Below are positions 13,867 through 16,553 of a DNA stretch of 16,553 nt, one piece after another. Below the pieces are notes generated by a model, which was not told the DNA's origin, searched no databases, and worked only from the letters and a program-made list of their open reading frames with translations. Position 1 is the first letter of the stretch. The number at the start of each line of letters is the position of its first letter. The DNA comes from Clostridia bacterium (GTDB lineage: Bacteria; Bacillota; Clostridia; Oscillospirales; Acutalibacteraceae), in the NCBI GenBank assembly GCA_900768075.1, contig CAAGBN010000027.1:1-16553 (forward strand), given 5' to 3'. A program made the translations under genes and the position numbers.

Positions 13867-15414
13867 ATGAGACTGCTTAATTCCGAGGAAATGAAACAGG
13901 TTGAACAGTTTACAGCAAAATACGGACTTTCATATCAGCGTATGATGGAAAACGCAGGTGCAGCCTGTGCAAGAAATATCCGTAATGAAACTGAAAAGGA
14001 AAACTCACTTAAACGTAATGTAGCTATTGTCTGCGGTAAAGGTAACAACGGTGGTGACGGCTTTGTTGTGGCAAGAAAGCTCAGTGAAAGCGGATACAAT
14101 GTCTGTGTGATTATGGCATCGGGTTATCCTACAAGTCCTGAAGCAACTTATATGTATAAGCTGGTTATTGATATGGCTATACCTACTATCTGGTATGATG
14201 CTGACAGAGCAAAGACAGTTCAGACCGTCAGAAATGCCGATATAATTGTTGATGCTGTTTTCGGTTTCAGCTTTTACGGCAATATCAGCCCTGAGCTTAA
14301 ATATCTTTTTGAAGAAATGTCAAATGCCAAAGGTGTTAAGTTTTCAATAGACGTACCCAGCGGTGTTTATTGCGATAGCGGATATAATGATCCCGGTTGC
14401 TTTAAGGCAGATTATACTATTGCTATTTCGGCTCTTAAGCCTGCTCATATAATGCACCCTGCCTCAGAGTGCTGCGGTGATATTATCATAGCTAACATCG
14501 GCATACCCGAAGAAAGCTATAAGCTTGTAAGCGACTCTCTTTATACCCATAACAGAGTGGAGGTCAGCAACTTCTTCTCTGAGCGTTCAAGTGTTTCTCA
14601 TAAGGGTACATTCGGACATTTGTTGTGCATATGCGGTAGCAGAAATATGGTCGGTGCTCCAGTGCTTTGTGGCGGTGCTGCACTGAGAAGCGGTGTGGGT
14701 CTTGTAACTGTAGCTTTCCCCGAAAGTGCCTATGTGCCTATAGCTTCAAAGCTCACTGAGGCTCTGATGATGCCTTTGCCTGAGACATCAGAGGGTACTC
14801 TTTCAGCCACTGCAAAGGAGAAGCTTTTAGCTTCACTTAATAAATACAGTGCTATAGTTATAGGCTGTGGCTTAGGTGTAAATGAAGATACCAAATCTGT
14901 TCTTGAGGCTGTGCTTCAGAATTCAAAGGTGCCTGTTATTGTTGATGCCGACGGTATAAATATCATAGCAGAAGATATGAGTTTATTGCAGAATGCTAAG
15001 TGTGAAGTTATACTTACTCCTCATCCTGGGGAAATGTCTCGCCTTTGCGGAACAAGAATCGAGCTTATTGAAACTAACAGAGTAGGCACGGCAAGAGAGT
15101 TTGCGGCAAATTATAAGGCTTATCTTGTGCTTAAAGGGGCTAACACTATTGTCTCTCAGCCCGACAGTAAAAAAGCTTATGTCAACTCATCAGGAAACTC
15201 AGGTCTTGCAAAAGGCGGTAGTGGTGATGTTCTTGCAGGTCTTATGGGCGGTTTTATCGCCCAGGGTCTCGGCACTGTCAACTCAATGACAGCGGCTGTT
15301 TATATTCACGGATATACTGCTGACGGCGTAGCTGAGAAAATGTCCAAGTCAGGTATGTTGCCAAGTGATGTGGTAGCTGAGCTTGCCTATTCTATGAGAG
15401 CTTTTGAAAAATAA
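13867..15414 (+). CDS. nnr: Bifunctional NAD(P)H-hydrate epimerase / ADP-dependent dehydratase
   Basis: This 515-aa fusion repairs hydrated NADH and NADPH. The N-terminal epimerase (YjeF_N, about 1-220) shows the GKGNNGGDGFVVAR motif (57-70), VDAVFGFSFYG (128-138) and D162 in SIDVPSG. The C-terminal dehydratase (about 235-515), which restores the cofactor using ADP or ATP, shows KGTFGHLLCICGS (246-258), AALRSGVGLVTVA (271-283), LTPHPGEM (383-390), KGANT (423-427) and GNSGLAKGGSGDVLAG (443-458) with the catalytic aspartate. The length matches the usual bacterial fusion. AGGTGG lies 9 nt before the ATG. A small lipoprotein gene starts 20 nt after the stop, in an operon. Confidence 0.95.
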   Translation: MRLLNSEEMKQVEQFTAKYGLSYQRMMENAGAACARNIRNETEKENSLKRNVAIVCGKGNNGGDGFVVARKLSESGYNVCVIMASGYPTSPEATYMYKLVIDMAIPTIWYDADRAKTVQTVRNADIIVDAVFGFSFYGNISPELKYLFEEMSNAKGVKFSIDVPSGVYCDSGYNDPGCFKADYTIAISALKPAHIMHPASECCGDIIIANIGIPEESYKLVSDSLYTHNRVEVSNFFSERSSVSHKGTFGHLLCICGSRNMVGAPVLCGGAALRSGVGLVTVAFPESAYVPIASKLTEALMMPLPETSEGTLSATAKEKLLASLNKYSAIVIGCGLGVNEDTKSVLEAVLQNSKVPVIVDADGINIIAEDMSLLQNAKCEVILTPHPGEMSRLCGTRIELIETNRVGTAREFAANYKAYLVLKGANTIVSQPDSKKAYVNSSGNSGLAKGGSGDVLAGLMGGFIAQGLGTVNSMTAAVYIHGYTADGVAEKMSKSGMLPSDVVAELAYSMRAFEK

Positions 15415-15434
15415 TAAGTATTGGAGTGACGTAT

Positions 15435-15896
15435 ATGAAATCTGTGATTTCCCTTTTACTTTGTGTTTGTATTATGTTTTCTCTTGTTGCCTGCGGTGCA
15501 AAAGAAAGACCCTTTGTTTTAGAAGAGGGCGCTTATACAGTTTCCTTTGACCTGTCAGGTGTTGCCGTTAAAGGTCAGCTGAATTATAAAAGCAAGACCG
15601 ATATGAATTTTACCGTATCCGAGCCTGAAAACCTTAACGGTGTATCCTTCAGTGAGAGTGAAATAAAATCGGATGATATCAATATAAATTATTCGGGACT
15701 CAAGGCTCAAAGCCCTGTTTATCTCTTGCTTTCCATTATGGCTGATGTATCCGAGAAAGAGATTCTGGTGCCCTATAAAGAAGGATTTATATTTGAGGGT
15801 GTTGCCTCAACGGTAGGGTACAAAATAAATTTTGATTGCGAAAATGCTAAGATTTTAAGCATAGAAACAGAAAAGTTCATATATATATTTGAATGA
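15435..15896 (+). CDS. Small secreted lipoprotein of unknown function
   Basis: The product is about 153 aa with a clear lipoprotein signal: MKSV, a hydrophobic core, and lipobox SLVAC with C20 as lipid acceptor. The mature part is mostly alternating polar/apolar stretches that look like beta strands (YTVSFDLSGVAVKGQLNYKS, GFIFEGVASTVGYKINFD), reminiscent of LolA-like lipid-binding folds, but I recognise no named family. I chose the ATG at 15435 over an in-frame GTG at 15426: GGAG (15423-15426) lies 8 nt before the ATG and overlaps the GTG. It sits 20 nt after the NAD(P)HX repair gene. In Bacillus subtilis a lipoprotein gene (ydcC) likewise lies between acpS and alr-ndoAI-ndoA, so the position recalls that cluster. 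This copy is much shorter. Confidence 0.8.
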   Translation: MKSVISLLLCVCIMFSLVACGAKERPFVLEEGAYTVSFDLSGVAVKGQLNYKSKTDMNFTVSEPENLNGVSFSESEIKSDDININYSGLKAQSPVYLLLSIMADVSEKEILVPYKEGFIFEGVASTVGYKINFDCENAKILSIETEKFIYIFE

Positions 15897-15901
15897 TAAA
15901 A

Positions 15902-15940
15902 AATGCACGTTGAAACTAAATCAATGTGCATTAACTTTTT
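15902..15940 (+). terminator. Probable terminator after the lipoprotein gene
   Basis: AATGCACGTTGA (15902-15913) pairs with TCAATGTGCATT (15921-15932), 12 bp with one G-U and a 7-nt loop, followed by AAC then TTTTT. A second A/T-rich hairpin TTTTATGT/ACATAAAA (15937-15958) follows at once. Together they separate the lipoprotein from mazF. Confidence 0.7.
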
Positions 15941-16041
15941 ATGTGAATTTACATAAAATATTTTATAGCTCCACTTGTTTAAAAGATGTCAACTTCGGAT
16001 ACACTAATTTTGTAAAGAAAATTCACAGTGGAGGAAACCTT

Positions 16042-16404
16042 ATGTCAGTTAAACGAGGCGAAATATATTATGCCGACCTGAGTCCTGTTGTCGGCTCAGA
16101 GCAAGGCGGTATCAGACCTGTGCTCATAGTTCAGAATGATGTCGGCAATAAGTTCAGTCCGACAGTCATCGCTGCCGCCATAACAAGTCAGAGACTTAAA
16201 ACAAACCTGCCTACTCATATTCAGGTCAATGCCCATGATTGCGGTCTTGCAAAGGATTCTATCGTTCTTTTGGAGCAGGTCAGGACGCTTGATAAAAAAC
16301 GTCTTCGTGAAAAAATGGGGATACTCAATAAAAATGAGATGTATAAGATAGACAAAGCTTTATCCGTTAGCTTCGGACTTTCTGATGACGGCAGCAGTAC
16401 ATAA
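16042..16404 (+). CDS. mazF: MazF/PemK-type endoribonuclease toxin (EndoA/NdoA family)
   Basis: This 120-aa protein is of normal length for the Gram-positive MazF group. The core is KRGEIYYADLSPVVGSEQGG, IRPVLIVQNDVGN and SPTVIAAAITSQ. R25 and T48, the residues important for cleavage in Bacillus MazF, are both present, so the toxin looks active; it would cut single-stranded mRNA at a short motif. I start it at 16042 because GGAGG lies 7 nt upstream; the frame is open to 15889, but that part overlaps the terminator and has no family residues. No antitoxin gene fits in the 145 bp upstream, although Bacillus relatives carry ndoAI there. No strong promoter is visible. A cloverleaf repeat follows 27 bp after the stop. 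Confidence 0.93.
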   Translation: MSVKRGEIYYADLSPVVGSEQGGIRPVLIVQNDVGNKFSPTVIAAAITSQRLKTNLPTHIQVNAHDCGLAKDSIVLLEQVRTLDKKRLREKMGILNKNEMYKIDKALSVSFGLSDDGSST

Positions 16405-16431
16405 GCCGTCAGCGAGATAATGCAGTGAGAT

Positions 16432-16520
16432 CGGCGGCTCCACTGCCGAACAAAGTTCGGCTCATGAGCGCCCCGTAGGGCGCTCATGAAAAATCGCTTT
16501 GCGATTTTGTGGAGCCGCCG
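16432..16520. repeat. Cloverleaf repeat, copy 2 (closing helix with three hairpins)
   Basis: The closing helix CGGCGGCTCCAC (16432-16443) pairs with GTGGAGCCGCCG (16509-16520), 12 bp without mismatch. Inside are GCCGAAC-AAA-GTTCGGC (16445-16461), a 12-bp stem TCATGAGCGCCC-CGTA-GGGCGCTCATGA (16462-16489) and AAAATCGC-TTT-GCGATTTT (16490-16508). Only one base (T16444) is unpaired outside the loops. It matches copy 1 in plan, hairpin order and the closing CGGCGGCTCCA. It may also serve as the only terminator-like structure after mazF, although it lacks a T-tract. The contig ends 3 bases later in adapter. Confidence 0.92.
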
Positions 16521-16523
16521 CAC

Positions 16524-16553
16524 AGATCGGAAGAGCACACGTCTGAACTCCAG
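16524..16553 (+). other. Illumina TruSeq adapter left at the contig end (artefact)
   Basis: From 16524 the sequence reads AGATCGGAAGAGC, then ACACGTCTGAACTCCAG, the standard TruSeq read-1 adapter, up to the last base. It is not genomic. The last native base is 16523, or a few bases earlier if chance matches occur. Any open frame or primer taken from here would be wrong. Confidence 0.98.

Noticed and set aside
15958..16010. Possible mazF promoter: TTGTTT, 17 nt, GATACA
   Set aside because: Both boxes are poor (three of six at -35); too weak next to the near-consensus promoters elsewhere in the window.
15889..16041. N-terminal extension of mazF, or a small antitoxin gene in this gap
   Set aside because: The stretch contains a terminator hairpin and no MazF residues; 145 bp is too short for a usual antitoxin, and no other frame shows RHH or AbrB features.
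16221..16538. 105-aa minus-strand open frame over mazF and the cloverleaf
   Set aside because: It begins inside the sequencing adapter, runs through the palindromic repeat and is antisense to mazF.
1..16553. CRISPR arrays, tRNA or rRNA genes, insertion sequences with a transposase
   Set aside because: No spaced direct-repeat array, tRNA-like cloverleaf with the conserved T-loop, rRNA segment or transposase gene was seen. The cloverleaf repeats have triloops and lack all tRNA consensus bases.

Overview
The window looks like one complete assembled contig from a low-to-medium GC, endospore-lineage Firmicute, most likely a gut-type Clostridia (an Oscillospirales or Ruminococcaceae relative). The evidence is a SPOCS-LysM protein, a BofA-like sporulation protein, RecD2, a RibU ECF substrate-binding protein behind an FMN riboswitch, an S-box in front of metK, MreB without an mreCD operon, and near-consensus sigma-A promoters (TTGACA, 17 nt, TATAAT). 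The taxonomic placement is inference. No 16S rRNA or other taxonomic marker is present.

Layout. Positions 1-257 are a large structured element bounded by 17-bp inverted repeats. Positions 287-4690 carry minus-strand genes: mreB with its own promoter; recD2 and comF, 1 nt apart with a promoter before recD2; and a small membrane-anchored protein of unknown function. Positions 4803-6335 (+) encode a SPOCS/LysM protein. It ends at a bidirectional terminator shared with a convergent, translationally coupled pair: a zinc-ribbon protein and a DUF1294 membrane protein (6368-6930, -). Positions 7007-10048 (+) hold two cell-surface genes, a GHL10/DUF187 lipoprotein and an N-acetylmuramoyl-L-alanine amidase. 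The amidase stop overlaps the stop of a convergent bofA-like gene (10045-10293, -). Positions 10385-13587 (+) hold manA, then FMN riboswitch-ribU, then SAM riboswitch-metK, each with its own strong promoter. Positions 13867-16404 (+) hold the bifunctional NAD(P)HX repair enzyme, a small lipoprotein and a mazF toxin with no adjacent antitoxin.

Two themes stand out. Envelope and sporulation functions recur (MreB, amidase, GHL10, SPOCS-LysM, BofA). The 3-kb riboswitch block combines two classic RNA switches whose terminators reuse aptamer sequence.

The most unusual content is non-coding. Two copies (13650-13742 and 16432-16520) of a DNA/RNA 'cloverleaf' repeat have a closing helix around three adjacent perfect hairpins and almost no unpaired bases, with paired base changes between the copies. 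A third, unrelated 257-bp inverted-repeat element opens the contig. Both contig ends coincide with such elements, and the last 30 bases (16524-16553) are Illumina TruSeq adapter, not genome. The assembly therefore probably broke at multicopy structured repeats.
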